From Mesorhizobium sp. M7A.F.Ca.US.008.03.1.1 (GTDB lineage Bacteria; Pseudomonadota; Alphaproteobacteria; Rhizobiales; Rhizobiaceae), in contig NZ_RZRU01000009.1 in the NCBI RefSeq assembly GCF_003997495.1, forward strand, positions 62,001 through 126,000: a stretch of 64,000 nucleotides of DNA. Reading direction: 5' to 3'. Each line of letters opens with the position of its first letter. Within the stretch, counting starts at the first letter, position 1. Under the pieces are notes generated by a model, which made no database searches, was not told where the DNA came from, and saw only the letters and a list, made by a program, of their open reading frames with translations. Of the stretch, positions 18,782-27,859 are shown piece by piece. Both the position numbers and the translations under genes were made by a program.

Positions 18782-21250
18782 ATGCCGGCTTTCTCCCAAG
18801 GCCTGGAAAAGGCGCTTCACCAGGCGCTGACGCTCGCCAATGAGCGGCACCATGAATATGCAACCCTAGAACATCTGCTGCTCGCGCTCATCGACGACAC
18901 GGAGGCGGCCGCCGTCATGCGCGCCTGCAATGTCGATCTCGATGAGCTCAAGCATACGGTTCTCACCTATATCGACACCGAGCTCGATAACCTCGTCACC
19001 GGTTACGACGAGGACTCCAAGCCGACGGCCGGTTTCCAGCGCGTCATCCAGCGCGCGGTGATCCATGTACAGTCGTCTGGCCGCGAGGAAGTGTCGGGCG
19101 CCAACGTACTCGTTGCCATCTTCGCCGAGCGCGAGAGCCATGCCGCCTATTTCCTGCAGGAACAGCAGATGACCCGCTACGATGCGGTCAACTACATCTC
19201 GCACGGTATTGCCAAGCGTCCGGGCGCGTCGGAGACACGCTCGCCGCGCGGCGCTGACGACGAGCAGGGCGGCCAGAACGGCGCCGAGCCGCAAGAGGAA
19301 GGCGGCAAGAAGAAGCAGCAGCAGGACGCGCTGACAGCTTATTGCGTCAATCTCAACAACAAGGCCAAGGCCGGCAAGATCGACCCGCTGATCGGCCGCG
19401 AGTCCGAGATCAACCGCACCATCCAAGTGCTGTGCCGCCGCTCCAAGAACAACCCGCTCTATGTCGGTGACCCCGGCGTCGGCAAGACGGCGATCGCCGA
19501 GGGCCTGGCCAAGCGCATTGTCGAGGGCGACGTTCCCGAAGTGCTGCACAATGCCACCATCTTCGCGCTCGACATGGGCACGCTGCTCGCCGGCACGCGC
19601 TATCGCGGCGATTTCGAGGAACGGCTGAAGCAGGTCGTCAAGGAGCTCGAGGATTATCCTGGCGCCGTGCTCTTCATCGATGAGATCCACACGGTCATCG
19701 GGGCAGGGGCTACATCAGGCGGCGCCATGGATGCGTCCAACCTGTTGAAGCCGGCGCTGTCGTCGGGTGCGATCCGCTGCATCGGCTCGACCACCTACAA
19801 GGAATTCCGCCAGTTCTTCGAGAAGGACCGTGCATTGGTGCGGCGCTTCCAGAAGATCGACGTCAACGAGCCGACCATCGAGGACGCCATCGAGATCATG
19901 AAGGGCCTCAAGCCCTATTATGAGGAGTTCCACAAGGTGAAGTTCACCAACGAGGCGATCAAGGCCTCGGTGGAGCTGTCGGCGCGCTACATCAACGACC
20001 GCAAGCTGCCGGACAAGGCGATCGACGTGATCGACGAGACCGGTGCCTCGCAGATGCTGGTGCCGGAAGCCAAGCGCAAGAAGACCATCGGCATCAAGGA
20101 GATCGAGGCGACGATCGCCACCATGGCCCGCATCCCGCCGAAGACGGTTTCGGCCGACGACGAGAAGGTGCTGCAGGGCCTCGATATCGAGCTGAAGCGC
20201 GTCGTCTATGGCCAGGACACCGCGATCACCGCGCTGACCTCGGCGATCAAGCTGGCGCGTGCCGGCCTGCGCGAACCGGAGAAGCCGATCGGCTCCTACC
20301 TGTTCTCGGGCCCGACCGGCGTCGGCAAGACCGAAGTGGCCAAGCAGTTGGCAGCGTCGCTCGGCGTCGAGCTGATCCGCTTCGACATGTCGGAATATAT
20401 GGAACGCCACACCGTCTCGCGGCTGATCGGTGCTCCTCCCGGTTATGTCGGCTTCGACCAGGGCGGTCTTTTGACCGACGGCGTCGACCAGCATCCGCAC
20501 TGCGTGCTGTTGCTGGACGAAGTCGAGAAGGCGCATCCGGACCTGTTCAACATCCTGTTGCAGGTTATGGACCATGGCAAGCTGACCGACCATAACGGCA
20601 AGCAGATCGATTTCCGCAATGTGATCCTGATCATGACCACCAATGCGGGTGCGTCGGACGCGCAACGCGCGGCGATCGGCTTCGGCTCGACCAAGCGCGA
20701 AGGCGACGATGTCGAGGCGATCAACCGGCTGTTCACGCCGGAGTTCCGCAACCGTCTCGATGCGATCATCCCGTTCGGCTCGCTGCCGGTGCCGGTTATC
20801 CATCAGGTGGTGCAGAAGTTCGTCATGCAGTTGGAGGCCCAGCTTTCCGAGCGTGGCGTCACCTTCGATCTGTCGGCGGATGCGATCGCCTGGCTCGCCG
20901 ACAAGGGCTATGATGAGCGCATGGGAGCGCGGCCGCTTGGCCGTGTGATCCAGGAGCACATCAAGAAGCCGTTGGCCGACGAGGTGCTGTTCGGCAAGCT
21001 CAAGAAGGGCGGCACGGTGCGTGTCACCGTCGAGAAGAAGGAAACCGGCGAAACCGGCCTGAAGCTCGAATCGCTCGCCGACGAGGCGCCGGTGAAGCCG
21101 AAAAAGGAAGAGCCGGAAGAAACGCCGAAGCCCAGAAAGGCTGTCGCGAAGAAGCCCGCGGCCAAGAAGCTGGTGGCGCAGAAGCCCGAAGCCAAGGGCA
21201 AGGACGGCGGCAAGCGCAGCCTGGTGCCGCAACTGCCCCGAAAGAACTGA
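18782..21250 (+). CDS. clpA: ATP-dependent Clp protease ATPase subunit ClpA
   Basis: ClpA is the hexameric unfoldase that feeds ClpP. The 822 residues comprise the N-domain (to about 145), AAA-1 with Walker [10 protein letters not shown] (near 229) and Walker [11 protein letters not shown], and AAA-2 with Walker [10 protein letters not shown] (near 510) and [12 protein letters not shown]. After the conserved end there is a tail of about 55 residues that is very rich in Lys, Ala, Pro and Glu, with histone-H1-like KKPAAKK repeats. It is in an operon with clpS and ends at a strong terminator. Confidence 0.96.
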   Translation: MPAFSQGLEKALHQALTLANERHHEYATLEHLLLALIDDTEAAAVMRACNVDLDELKHTVLTYIDTELDNLVTGYDEDSKPTAGFQRVIQRAVIHVQSSGREEVSGANVLVAIFAERESHAAYFLQEQQMTRYDAVNYISHGIAKRPGASETRSPRGADDEQGGQNGAEPQEEGGKKKQQQDALTAYCVNLNNKAKAGKIDPLIGRESEINRTIQVLCRRSKNNPLYVGDPGVGKTAIAEGLAKRIVEGDVPEVLHNATIFALDMGTLLAGTRYRGDFEERLKQVVKELEDYPGAVLFIDEIHTVIGAGATSGGAMDASNLLKPALSSGAIRCIGSTTYKEFRQFFEKDRALVRRFQKIDVNEPTIEDAIEIMKGLKPYYEEFHKVKFTNEAIKASVELSARYINDRKLPDKAIDVIDETGASQMLVPEAKRKKTIGIKEIEATIATMARIPPKTVSADDEKVLQGLDIELKRVVYGQDTAITALTSAIKLARAGLREPEKPIGSYLFSGPTGVGKTEVAKQLAASLGVELIRFDMSEYMERHTVSRLIGAPPGYVGFDQGGLLTDGVDQHPHCVLLLDEVEKAHPDLFNILLQVMDHGKLTDHNGKQIDFRNVILIMTTNAGASDAQRAAIGFGSTKREGDDVEAINRLFTPEFRNRLDAIIPFGSLPVPVIHQVVQKFVMQLEAQLSERGVTFDLSADAIAWLADKGYDERMGARPLGRVIQEHIKKPLADEVLFGKLKKGGTVRVTVEKKETGETGLKLESLADEAPVKPKKEEPEETPKPRKAVAKKPAAKKLVAQKPEAKGKDGGKRSLVPQLPRKN

Positions 21251-21264
21251 GCTTTACGAAAGTC

Positions 21265-21292
21265 AAAAAAGCCCCGGAGACGGGGCTTTTTT
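21265..21292 (+). terminator. Rho-independent terminator of clpS-clpA
   Basis: AAAAAAGCCCCG and CGGGGCTTTTTT pair perfectly over 12 bp around a GAGA tetraloop (GNRA type), 15 bp after the clpA stop. The T6 run completes a canonical terminator. Confidence 0.95.
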
Positions 21293-21309
21293 ATTGGAGC
21301 GAGGAACAC

Positions 21310-21937
21310 ATGGCCGGGCAGATCATCGTCCTGAACGGTGCGCCGCGATCGGGAAAGACAAGCATCGCCAGAGCTGTTCAGAAGCTCTTCGATGGCGTCT
21401 GGATCAATCTCGGCGTCGACGTTTACGAGCAGGCCACGCCGGCACGCTATCGGCCTGGAATTGGGTTGCGCCCGGGTGGCGAGCGTCCGGATCTCGAAAG
21501 CGTCGTGCCCGGACTATACGCAGCGCTATACGAATCTATAGCCGCTCACAGCCGGCTGGGGCTGAATGTCGTTGCGGATGTCGGGCCACCACGATGCCTA
21601 TTCGAAACCCCTCAACTGCCTGGTCGATTGCGCCCGCCGTCTCGCCGGCCTGCCGGTGCTGCTTGTCGGCGTTCGCTGCCCGATCGAAATCATCATGGAG
21701 AGGCGAGCCGCCAGGGCGGCGGACAAGGGATATGTGACCGCCTCGCCTGACGATCCCGCGCCATTGCCCGTGCGTCTGTGGCAGGAAGAGGTGCACCGCC
21801 CAGGCGTGTACGATCTGGAAGTCGACACTTCGCTTCTGAGCCCAGAGCAATGCGCGGATACGATCCGCCGGCGGCTGGAGCAAGGCATCGCACGACCTAG
21901 TGCAATCGAGCAACTGACCGATATGTCGGCCAGCTAA
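21310..21937 (+). pseudogene. Chloramphenicol-phosphotransferase-like kinase, frameshifted
   Basis: The first frame (from ATG 21310) carries a P-loop, LNGAPRSGKTS, then LGLNVVADVG. The second frame (to 21937) continues HHDAYSKPLNCLVDCARRLAGL, then LLVGVRCPIEIIMERR. The two join into a normal 208-residue CPT-like protein if one G of GGG at 21581-21583 is removed, restoring VADVGHHDAYS. As read, the first frame runs on as an unrelated sequence to 21750. The family phosphorylates chloramphenicol in Streptomyces; the substrate here is unknown. It is a +1 frameshift of the same kind as the one at 10738-10744. Confidence 0.8.
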
Positions 21938-21945
21938 TTGCTGCG

Positions 21946-22377
21946 TCAGCTTTGCAGCGCCGCCCGTATCTTTTTTGCGTTCTCGGCCAAGATTTCAGGC
22001 TTCTCCATCCCGCCCGTGTGCGGCTTCAGGGGAACGCCGTCGAAGCGCGGGATGACATGCACATGCAGATGATAGACGGTCTGCCCCGAGGCCGGCTCAT
22101 TGAACTGCATGACGGTGACGCCATCGGCGCCGAAGGCCTTTTTCACCGCCAGCGCCACTTTCTGAACGACGCTCAAGAGATGGCCGAAAATTGACGGGTC
22201 GGCGTCGAGCAGGTTGCGCGACAGCGCTTTCGGCACCACCAGCGTATGGCCGGGCCCCTGCGGCATCACATCCATGAAGGCGATGACCGCGTCGTCCTCG
22301 TAGATGCGGTGCGAGGGAATTTCGCCGCGCAGGATCTTGGCGAAAATGTTGTCGGTATCGTAGGCGGCCTCAGTCAT
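21946..22377 (-). CDS. HIT family nucleotide hydrolase/transferase
   Basis: This is a 143-residue HINT/HIT protein. The nucleotide-binding histidine triad is seen as HLHVHVIPR, with the early conserved segment IFAKILRGEIPSHRIYEDD. HINT enzymes hydrolyse adenosine phosphoramidates and acyl-AMP. ATG 22377 is preferred because the family N-terminus begins there; an upstream in-frame ATG at 22431 would add 18 residues. It is the last gene of the RidA-GDPD-FemAB-HIT run. Confidence 0.92.
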   Translation of the reverse strand: MTEAAYDTDNIFAKILRGEIPSHRIYEDDAVIAFMDVMPQGPGHTLVVPKALSRNLLDADPSIFGHLLSVVQKVALAVKKAFGADGVTVMQFNEPASGQTVYHLHVHVIPRFDGVPLKPHTGGMEKPEILAENAKKIRAALQS

Positions 22378-22465
22378 GGCGAACGCTCCGGATTGTGCCT
22401 TTCGTGTAGCGAAGGCGTCGAAATTCGGCAAGATGATCGTCGCCCCCCATCAGGCCAGCCGGCCG

Positions 22466-23680
22466 CTACTCTTCAATATCCTTGCGGAACGGGGTGTGCT
22501 CTTCCAGGTATTCGCTCATCCGCTCCACCTCTTGCCGTTCGCGCCTGAGATAGTCGGCAACGGCGTTGCGCAAGCCCGGATGGGCAATGTAGTGCGCGGA
22601 ATGCATGGTCACCGGCCGATAGCCGCGCGCCAGCTTGTGCTCGCCCTGCGCGCCCGCCTCGACCACCTTCAGCTTGCGCTCGATGGCGAAGTCGATCGCC
22701 TGATGGTAGCAGACCTCGAAATGCAGGAAGGGATGGTCTTCGATGCAGCCCCAGTTGCGGCCATAGAGTGCGTCGGAGCCGATGAAATTGATGGCGCCGG
22801 CGATATAGCGCCCATTGCGTTTGGCCATCACCAGCAGGATGTCGTCGGCCATGCGTTCGCCGATCAGCGAGAAGAATTGACGGTTGAGATAGGGCCGCCC
22901 CCATTTGCGGCTGCCGGTGTCCATGTAGAAGGCGAAGAAATCGTCCCAGGCCTTTTCGGTGAGGTTCTTGCCGGTCAGCCGGTCGATCGAAATGCCGTTG
23001 GCAAGCGCTTCGCGCCTTTCCTTCTTCATCGCCTTTCGCTTGCGCGAAGCTAGGGTGGCGAGGAAGTCGTCATAGGTTGAAAAGCCTTCGTTGAAGAAAT
23101 GGAATTGCTGATCGGTGCGGTGCAGGAAACCGGCCGCTTCCAGCACCTCCACATCGCTCTCCTGCGCGAAGGTGACATGCGCGGAAGAGACACCTAGCTT
23201 TTGCGTCACCGCCTTCAGGCCCGCCGCGAGACCGGCCTTCACCCCGGCACTGTCCTCGCCCCTGGTGACCAGCAGGCGAGGGCCGGTGACCGGGGAGAAC
23301 GGCACGGCACTTTGCAGTTTGGGATAATAACGGCCACCGGCGCGCTCGAACGCATCCGACCAGCCATGGTCGAACACATATTCGCCCTGGCTGTGCGATT
23401 TGAGATAACAGGGCACCGCGCCCAGCAATCTGCCTTGCCCATCCTCCAGCCTGAGGTGGTGGCCCTGCCAACCGGTGCGCCGCACGGCGCATCCAGAATC
23501 TTCGAGCGCGCTTAGAAAAGCGAAGGAAACCAAAGGATTGTAACTGGTTTCTACATCGCCGCGCGCGGTTCCGGCAAAGCCGTTCCATTCATCATAGGTG
23601 AAGGCGCCGATGCCGGCGGCGACGCGGATCGAATAGTCCGCATTGGCCGTTTGTCCGTCACCCTCGTCGCCCTGATCCAT
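22466..23680 (-). CDS. FemAB-like acyltransferase (DUF482 / PF04339 type)
   Basis: This 404-residue protein is built as two GNAT-like halves. Motifs include YNPLVSFAFLSALEDSG, VFDHGWSDAFERAGG, YYPKLQSAVPFSPVTGPR, and a C-terminal FEVCYHQAIDFAIER followed by GAQGEHKLARGY. These are hallmarks of the PF04339 'peptidoglycan biosynthesis/recognition' family, related to FemAB peptidyltransferases. The substrate is not established. It lies between the GDPD and HIT genes on the same strand. Confidence 0.85.
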   Translation of the reverse strand: MDQGDEGDGQTANADYSIRVAAGIGAFTYDEWNGFAGTARGDVETSYNPLVSFAFLSALEDSGCAVRRTGWQGHHLRLEDGQGRLLGAVPCYLKSHSQGEYVFDHGWSDAFERAGGRYYPKLQSAVPFSPVTGPRLLVTRGEDSAGVKAGLAAGLKAVTQKLGVSSAHVTFAQESDVEVLEAAGFLHRTDQQFHFFNEGFSTYDDFLATLASRKRKAMKKERREALANGISIDRLTGKNLTEKAWDDFFAFYMDTGSRKWGRPYLNRQFFSLIGERMADDILLVMAKRNGRYIAGAINFIGSDALYGRNWGCIEDHPFLHFEVCYHQAIDFAIERKLKVVEAGAQGEHKLARGYRPVTMHSAHYIAHPGLRNAVADYLRRERQEVERMSEYLEEHTPFRKDIEE

Positions 23681-23730
23681 GAGGCTTATTTAAGCTCCGT
23701 CCGGCTTGGTACAAGTCACGTTTCAGACAC

Positions 23731-24459
23731 TCAGGCGACTTTGACCAGATCGGGTTCGAACCCTTCGAACGTCATCTGGTCGGCATATCTGAAGGTCAGG
23801 TCGACCGCCGGCTGGTCATGCACCGTCCAGGTGATAACAGGCATTTTCAGCCTCTCACGCACGAAGCTGACAAATGGGTTTGGCAGGTCGCCGGCGGCGT
23901 AGGAGGTGAAGGCGATCTCATGCGCCAGCATGGCGAAATGCGCCTCGATCAGCTTGACGTCCTTGCCGTAGGCGGTGAGACCCCCTGGGATACCCGGCGC
24001 GTCCTTCGGAAAATCGCGGACCAGCCAATGGTCGAACGACATGATCGCCGCTTTGCCCTTGTATCGCTTGAGCATCTTGCCGACGCTTGCCACCAGGCCT
24101 TCGTCATAGCCGGGCGTGCCTTTCAACTCGACGACCAGCGGCACGCGGCCGTCGACCAGGTCGAGCGCTTCCTGCAGCGTCGGCACATGGTCCGCCGTGC
24201 CACCGACCCTGAGCGCCGCGAGTTCAGCTGCGGTACGCTGCCAGATGAAACCATCCTGGCCGGTCAGGCGCTTGAGATCGCCGTCATGGATGATGACGGG
24301 AACACGGTCGGACGACAGGTGCACGTCGCATTCGATGGCATAGCCGCGCTCGGCCGCCGCGGCGAAGGCCGACAGCGTGTTTTCCCAGCGAGTCTTATTC
24401 ATGTCGTGGAAGCCGCGATGGGCGACGGGCCGGGCGGTCAGCCAGGATAGGTCGGTCAT
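23731..24459 (-). CDS. Glycerophosphodiester phosphodiesterase
   Basis: GDPD enzymes release glycerol-3-phosphate from deacylated phospholipids. The TIM-barrel motifs are present: AHRGFHDM with the catalytic His, ENTLSAF, ECDVHLSSD with metal-binding Glu/Asp, and VIIHDGDLKRLTG. The protein lacks a signal peptide, so it is cytosolic. ATG 24459 (242 residues) follows AGGGG at seven bases; an ATG at 24477 overlapping the RidA stop is an alternative. Confidence 0.9.
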   Translation of the reverse strand: MTDLSWLTARPVAHRGFHDMNKTRWENTLSAFAAAAERGYAIECDVHLSSDRVPVIIHDGDLKRLTGQDGFIWQRTAAELAALRVGGTADHVPTLQEALDLVDGRVPLVVELKGTPGYDEGLVASVGKMLKRYKGKAAIMSFDHWLVRDFPKDAPGIPGGLTAYGKDVKLIEAHFAMLAHEIAFTSYAAGDLPNPFVSFVRERLKMPVITWTVHDQPAVDLTFRYADQMTFEGFEPDLVKVA

Positions 24460-24473
24460 ATCTGTCCCCTGGC

Positions 24474-24938
24474 TCATTCGACTTCGAAGATGGCTTCGAT
24501 TTCCACTGCGGCATTAAGCGGCAGGCAGGCCGTGCCGACGGCGGAGCGTGCATGCTTGCCGCGCTCGCCAAGGGCCGCGACCAGGAAATCGGAGGCGCCG
24601 TTGGCAACCAGATGCTGCTCGCCGAACTCAGGTGTCGAGGCAACGAAAACGGTGATCTTCACCAGACGGCTAATCTTCTCGAGGTCGCCGAGTGCTGCCT
24701 TGGCCTGCGCCAGGATGTTGATCGCGCAGTATTTTGCCGCCTCCTTGCCGCCTGCGGTATCGAGATCGCGGCCTAGCTGCCCGCTAGCCTGTAGCTTGCC
24801 GTCCTTGAGCGGCAATTGCCCGGCAGTGAACAGCAAGTTGCCGGTCCTGCAATAGGGCACGTAGTTGGCGGCGGGCGCGGCGGCGACGGGAAGCGTCACA
24901 CCCAGATCGCTTAGCCGCTTTTCGATTGTTTCACTCAT
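24474..24938 (-). CDS. RidA family protein (YjgF/YER057c/UK114)
   Basis: This 154-residue protein belongs to the RidA superfamily, whose archetype hydrolyses reactive enamine/imine intermediates. The conserved Arg appears in HARSAVG, after the family segment VANGASDFLVAALGE; LLFTAGQLPL is the early strand. Subgroup assignment (true RidA or an Rid1-7 paralogue) is not possible by eye. It starts the minus-strand run RidA-GDPD-FemAB-HIT. Confidence 0.9.
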   Translation of the reverse strand: MSETIEKRLSDLGVTLPVAAAPAANYVPYCRTGNLLFTAGQLPLKDGKLQASGQLGRDLDTAGGKEAAKYCAINILAQAKAALGDLEKISRLVKITVFVASTPEFGEQHLVANGASDFLVAALGERGKHARSAVGTACLPLNAAVEIEAIFEVE

Positions 24939-25076
24939 GGTATTTCCCTATTGCTTGGTGACGCCGCGCCGGCCGGGCCGAAATTGCTATTTTTGCCTCG
25001 CTTCCGCCACGACTTTTTTTAAGCTGGACCATCTTTCCCTGCGGCCTGCCATCAGTCGCGACGATCGGAGTACCTC

Positions 25077-25904
25077 ATGCGCGCAACGCGCCTCGCATTC
25101 CATGCCGTCCTGCTGTCGGGGGTCTGCTCGATAGGCCCCGCCTTTGCCGCGCCGGCGCTGCAAGCCCACCGCGCCGTCTACGACCTTACCTTGAAAAAGG
25201 CTTCCGATCAGTCCGGCATCACGGGCATATCCGGCCGCATGGTCTATGAGTTCAATGGCTCGGCCTGCGAAGGGTATACGGTGAAATTCCGCTTCGTCAC
25301 CCAGATCGTCACCGCCGACAACACCAGATTGACCGACCAGCAGACGACCACTTTCGAGGATGCCGAGGGCAAGACCTTTTCGTTCGTGACAAAATCCTTC
25401 GTCGACCAGAATCTCGACAAGGAGGTCAAGGGCATCGCCACGAAAGAAACCAAGGGCCTGAAGGTCGACATCGACAAGCCTGAAAAGAACAGCGTCGAGC
25501 TCGCGACAACCCAATTCCCGACCCAGCATCTGGTCGAACTGATCGGCAAGGCCGAAAAGGGCGAAAATTTTTACGAAACCAACCTGTTCGATGGTTCCGA
25601 AGACGCCAACAAGGTGATGACCACCACCGTCGTCGTCGGCAAGAAAACGGATGCCGACAAGGCCGACCCGGAGGCTCCCGCACTGGCAAAGCTCGCCACC
25701 GACAAATACTGGCCGGTCGACATCGCCTATTTCGACGACACCGACAAGACGGGCGAAGAGGTCCCGGAATACCGTATCAGCTTCAAGCTGCATGAGAACG
25801 GCATCACCCGCGATCTCGTCATGGACTATGGCGACTTCTCGATGACCGGCAAGCTGGTCAACCTGTCTCTGTTCGACCAGACTAAACCTTGTCCCGCCAA
25901 ATAG
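25077..25904 (+). CDS. eipB: EipB family periplasmic protein (DUF1849)
   Basis: This 275-residue exported protein has a signal peptide (to about residue 24, PAFAA). EipB of Brucella is a periplasmic beta-spiral protein needed for envelope integrity. Its signature is a disulfide between an early and an extreme C-terminal cysteine. Here the only cysteines of the mature chain are Cys64 (NGSACEGY) and Cys272 (KPCPAK), in the same places. Other family markers are HRAVYDLTL and NGITRDLVMDYGDFSM. It stands alone between RidA and the acyltransferase. Confidence 0.88.
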   Translation: MRATRLAFHAVLLSGVCSIGPAFAAPALQAHRAVYDLTLKKASDQSGITGISGRMVYEFNGSACEGYTVKFRFVTQIVTADNTRLTDQQTTTFEDAEGKTFSFVTKSFVDQNLDKEVKGIATKETKGLKVDIDKPEKNSVELATTQFPTQHLVELIGKAEKGENFYETNLFDGSEDANKVMTTTVVVGKKTDADKADPEAPALAKLATDKYWPVDIAYFDDTDKTGEEVPEYRISFKLHENGITRDLVMDYGDFSMTGKLVNLSLFDQTKPCPAK

Positions 25905-26019
25905 TGCCTGTCTAGGCAGTTGATTTACCACGACACGGCGCGGTCGTAACGAACGACTTGAGCGTGCCGCAATCGTCTCCCAACCTGCTTGCCAGCGTCC
26001 AGGCGCGAGGGGGATCAGC

Positions 26020-27318
26020 TTGAGCAGGATCGATACATTCGTGGCGCCGCGGCCCAACCCGGCACTGATCAGGGCCATGACATCCGTCAACCGGATCGTC
26101 ATGCTGCGCGGCATTCCCGGATTTCGGGATTTGTTGCCGTTCAATCGCCTGGCCGGTCTGCGCGGTGTCGCCAATGTCCGTCACATCGATTTTCCCGACG
26201 CCGATCTTGAGCGGCTGAGGGCCAGTTGCGGGGCAGGGAAGGCGACCTTCATCACGCCCAATCATCCCGAGTTCTTCACCGACTGGATGATCGACAAGGA
26301 AATCGTGTCGCAGGTCAGCCCGCTCACGGCCTCATGGGCAACCAATGGTGTCGTCAACGGCCTTGGCCGGCTGATGCAGAAGTTCTGGCTGGCCAACAAT
26401 CTGATCGCCCAGATTCCCGGCAACAGCGGGGCGGCCAAGGAACATTCCGTCGCCTGGGCCTTGAAAGGCCATGGTGTGCTGCTTCATCCCGAAGGCGGCG
26501 TCGGCTGGCATGCCAACATCGTTGCGCCGCTGCTGCCGGGTGCCGTCGAGATGGGGCTGGAGGCCCTCAAGCGCGGTCGGGCCACGGATCCCGATTTCAA
26601 GGTTTGGATCGCGCCAGTCGTCTGGAAGCTTGCCTTCACCGGGAATGTCGAAGCGGCGCTGGCGAAGGAATGCGCCTATGTCGAGAAAAGCCTGAAAATA
26701 GAACCCCGCGCGACCGACACGCTGCCGCAACGCATCCACCATGTCTATTCGACGCTGCTGGCCCGCGATGAGGCCGCATGGGGCATGCCGTCTGACGAAG
26801 GCGCGACCTATGCCGAGCGCCGGCAGAGGTTGATCACCGAACTCGGCCGCCGGCTCGGCGAAGGCATCTCACCCGAAGCTGCCATCACCGACACCACCGA
26901 GCTTCTGCGACGTGCGCGTCGCTGGCAGCGCGAAAACACTGGCGATGCGGAACGGCAAAGGCAGGTCCGCGCGCTCGCCGATAGGGTTCAGAGGCTGCAA
27001 CGCGTCGGACCTTGGGCCTCGGCCAATCCGCGCATCACTCAGGAGGAGATCGCCGAACATCTGAAGCGGATCCGCAACGACTATTGTCGGGGCGGACTGC
27101 GCGACACGATGAACCGGTTCGTTCCGCAGCCGGCCGGACCGCGTCGCGCCCATATCCGGGTGCCGGAGGCGCTGGGCCTGCATGAATATGCGGGCTCGAT
27201 CAACGATGCGGTTGCCGAGCTGCACCGTCGCATGCAGGATACAGTCACCAACATTGTGGCCGAGCTTGCGGCCAAGGGCGGCTTCATTTTCTATCCGAAT
27301 CCATTCTATCGTCCCTGA
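26020..27318 (+). CDS. PlsC-like acyltransferase domain protein
   Basis: This 432-residue protein has features of the 1-acyl-glycerol-3-phosphate acyltransferase fold: a first motif NHPEFFTD (near residue 88), an intermediate QIPGNSG, and HPEGG (near 157) in place of the usual PEGT. The spacing in the first motif is H-x5-D rather than H-x4-D. The C-terminal 200 residues are helical and charged. TTG 26020 is chosen because GAGGGGG precedes it by six bases; ATG 26080 is an alternative. The substrate is unknown. Confidence 0.75.
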   Translation: MSRIDTFVAPRPNPALIRAMTSVNRIVMLRGIPGFRDLLPFNRLAGLRGVANVRHIDFPDADLERLRASCGAGKATFITPNHPEFFTDWMIDKEIVSQVSPLTASWATNGVVNGLGRLMQKFWLANNLIAQIPGNSGAAKEHSVAWALKGHGVLLHPEGGVGWHANIVAPLLPGAVEMGLEALKRGRATDPDFKVWIAPVVWKLAFTGNVEAALAKECAYVEKSLKIEPRATDTLPQRIHHVYSTLLARDEAAWGMPSDEGATYAERRQRLITELGRRLGEGISPEAAITDTTELLRRARRWQRENTGDAERQRQVRALADRVQRLQRVGPWASANPRITQEEIAEHLKRIRNDYCRGGLRDTMNRFVPQPAGPRRAHIRVPEALGLHEYAGSINDAVAELHRRMQDTVTNIVAELAAKGGFIFYPNPFYRP

Positions 27319-27377
27319 TATCCTGGCGGGCCATGCGGCCGGCTGTGGTGAAGGATGGAAGGCAAACAGCAAGCTTC

Positions 27378-27656
27378 ATGGCGGTCTATGTCGACGCAGC
27401 GATCTGGAACTGGGCCGGCCATCGCTGGTGCCATCTGTTGGCCGACGACACCGACGAGTTGCATCGCTTTGCCGCCCGGCTCGGGGTCAAGCGCTCATCC
27501 TACCAGGGGCCGCCCATGACATCGGCGCCGCATTATGACATAACCGGCTTCGAGCGCGACCGAGCGGTGCGGCTCGGCGCCATCGAATCCAGCCGCGAGG
27601 AGATCGTCGCGGTCTTCCGGCGGGTGCGGGTGCCGAACGGGAAGATAAAGCGCTGA
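27378..27656 (+). CDS. DUF4031 domain protein
   Basis: This 92-residue protein matches the small DUF4031 family in its N-terminus (AVYVDAAIWNWAGHRWCHL), in DELHRFAARLG and in HYDITGFERDRAV. Function unknown. ATG 27378 gives the family N-terminus; ATG 27333 is in frame but less likely. It lies 59 bp after the acyltransferase gene and upstream of the rpsB promoter. Confidence 0.8.
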   Translation: MAVYVDAAIWNWAGHRWCHLLADDTDELHRFAARLGVKRSSYQGPPMTSAPHYDITGFERDRAVRLGAIESSREEIVAVFRRVRVPNGKIKR

Positions 27657-27703
27657 CGGCAGGGCGCCGATCGTCGCACGCCGCACCACAGATCCTGCGG
27701 CGC

Positions 27704-27732
27704 TTGCGTTTATCGCGCATCCCCTTTATATG
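27704..27732 (+). promoter_or_regulatory. rpsB promoter
   Basis: TTGCGT (27704-27709) and TATATG (27727-27732) are 17 bp apart. The expected transcription start near 27739 leaves an mRNA leader of about 120 bases before the rpsB ATG at 27860. Confidence 0.65.
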
Positions 27733-27738
27733 CGCGCT

Positions 27739-27859
27739 CATTCCACACACGGACTTTGGTGTCTGCCCGGGAGAAATCCGGCTGAAACCTCCGGTGGCGT
27801 TCGAGGACAAAGTCCAAAAATGCCTGTGTCCGTGGAGGCTAACCGGAAAGGAACTTTGA
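27739..27859 (+). promoter_or_regulatory. Structured rpsB leader with competing helices
   Basis: GGACTTTG (27751-27758) pairs exactly with CAAAGTCC (27808-27815). CACGGAC (27748-27754) pairs exactly with GTCCGTG (27828-27834). The two helices share 27751-27754 and exclude each other. CCTCC (27788-27792) can also pair with GGAGG (27834-27838). The real Shine-Dalgarno AAAGGA (27847-27852) lies just downstream. The arrangement suggests translational autoregulation by ribosomal protein S2, as known for rpsB leaders in other bacteria. Confidence 0.5.

Noticed and set aside
19715..21232. 505-codon minus-strand frame opposite clpA
   Set aside because: It is a high-GC shadow of clpA with Arg/His/Leu-biased composition and no motif; clpA is certain.
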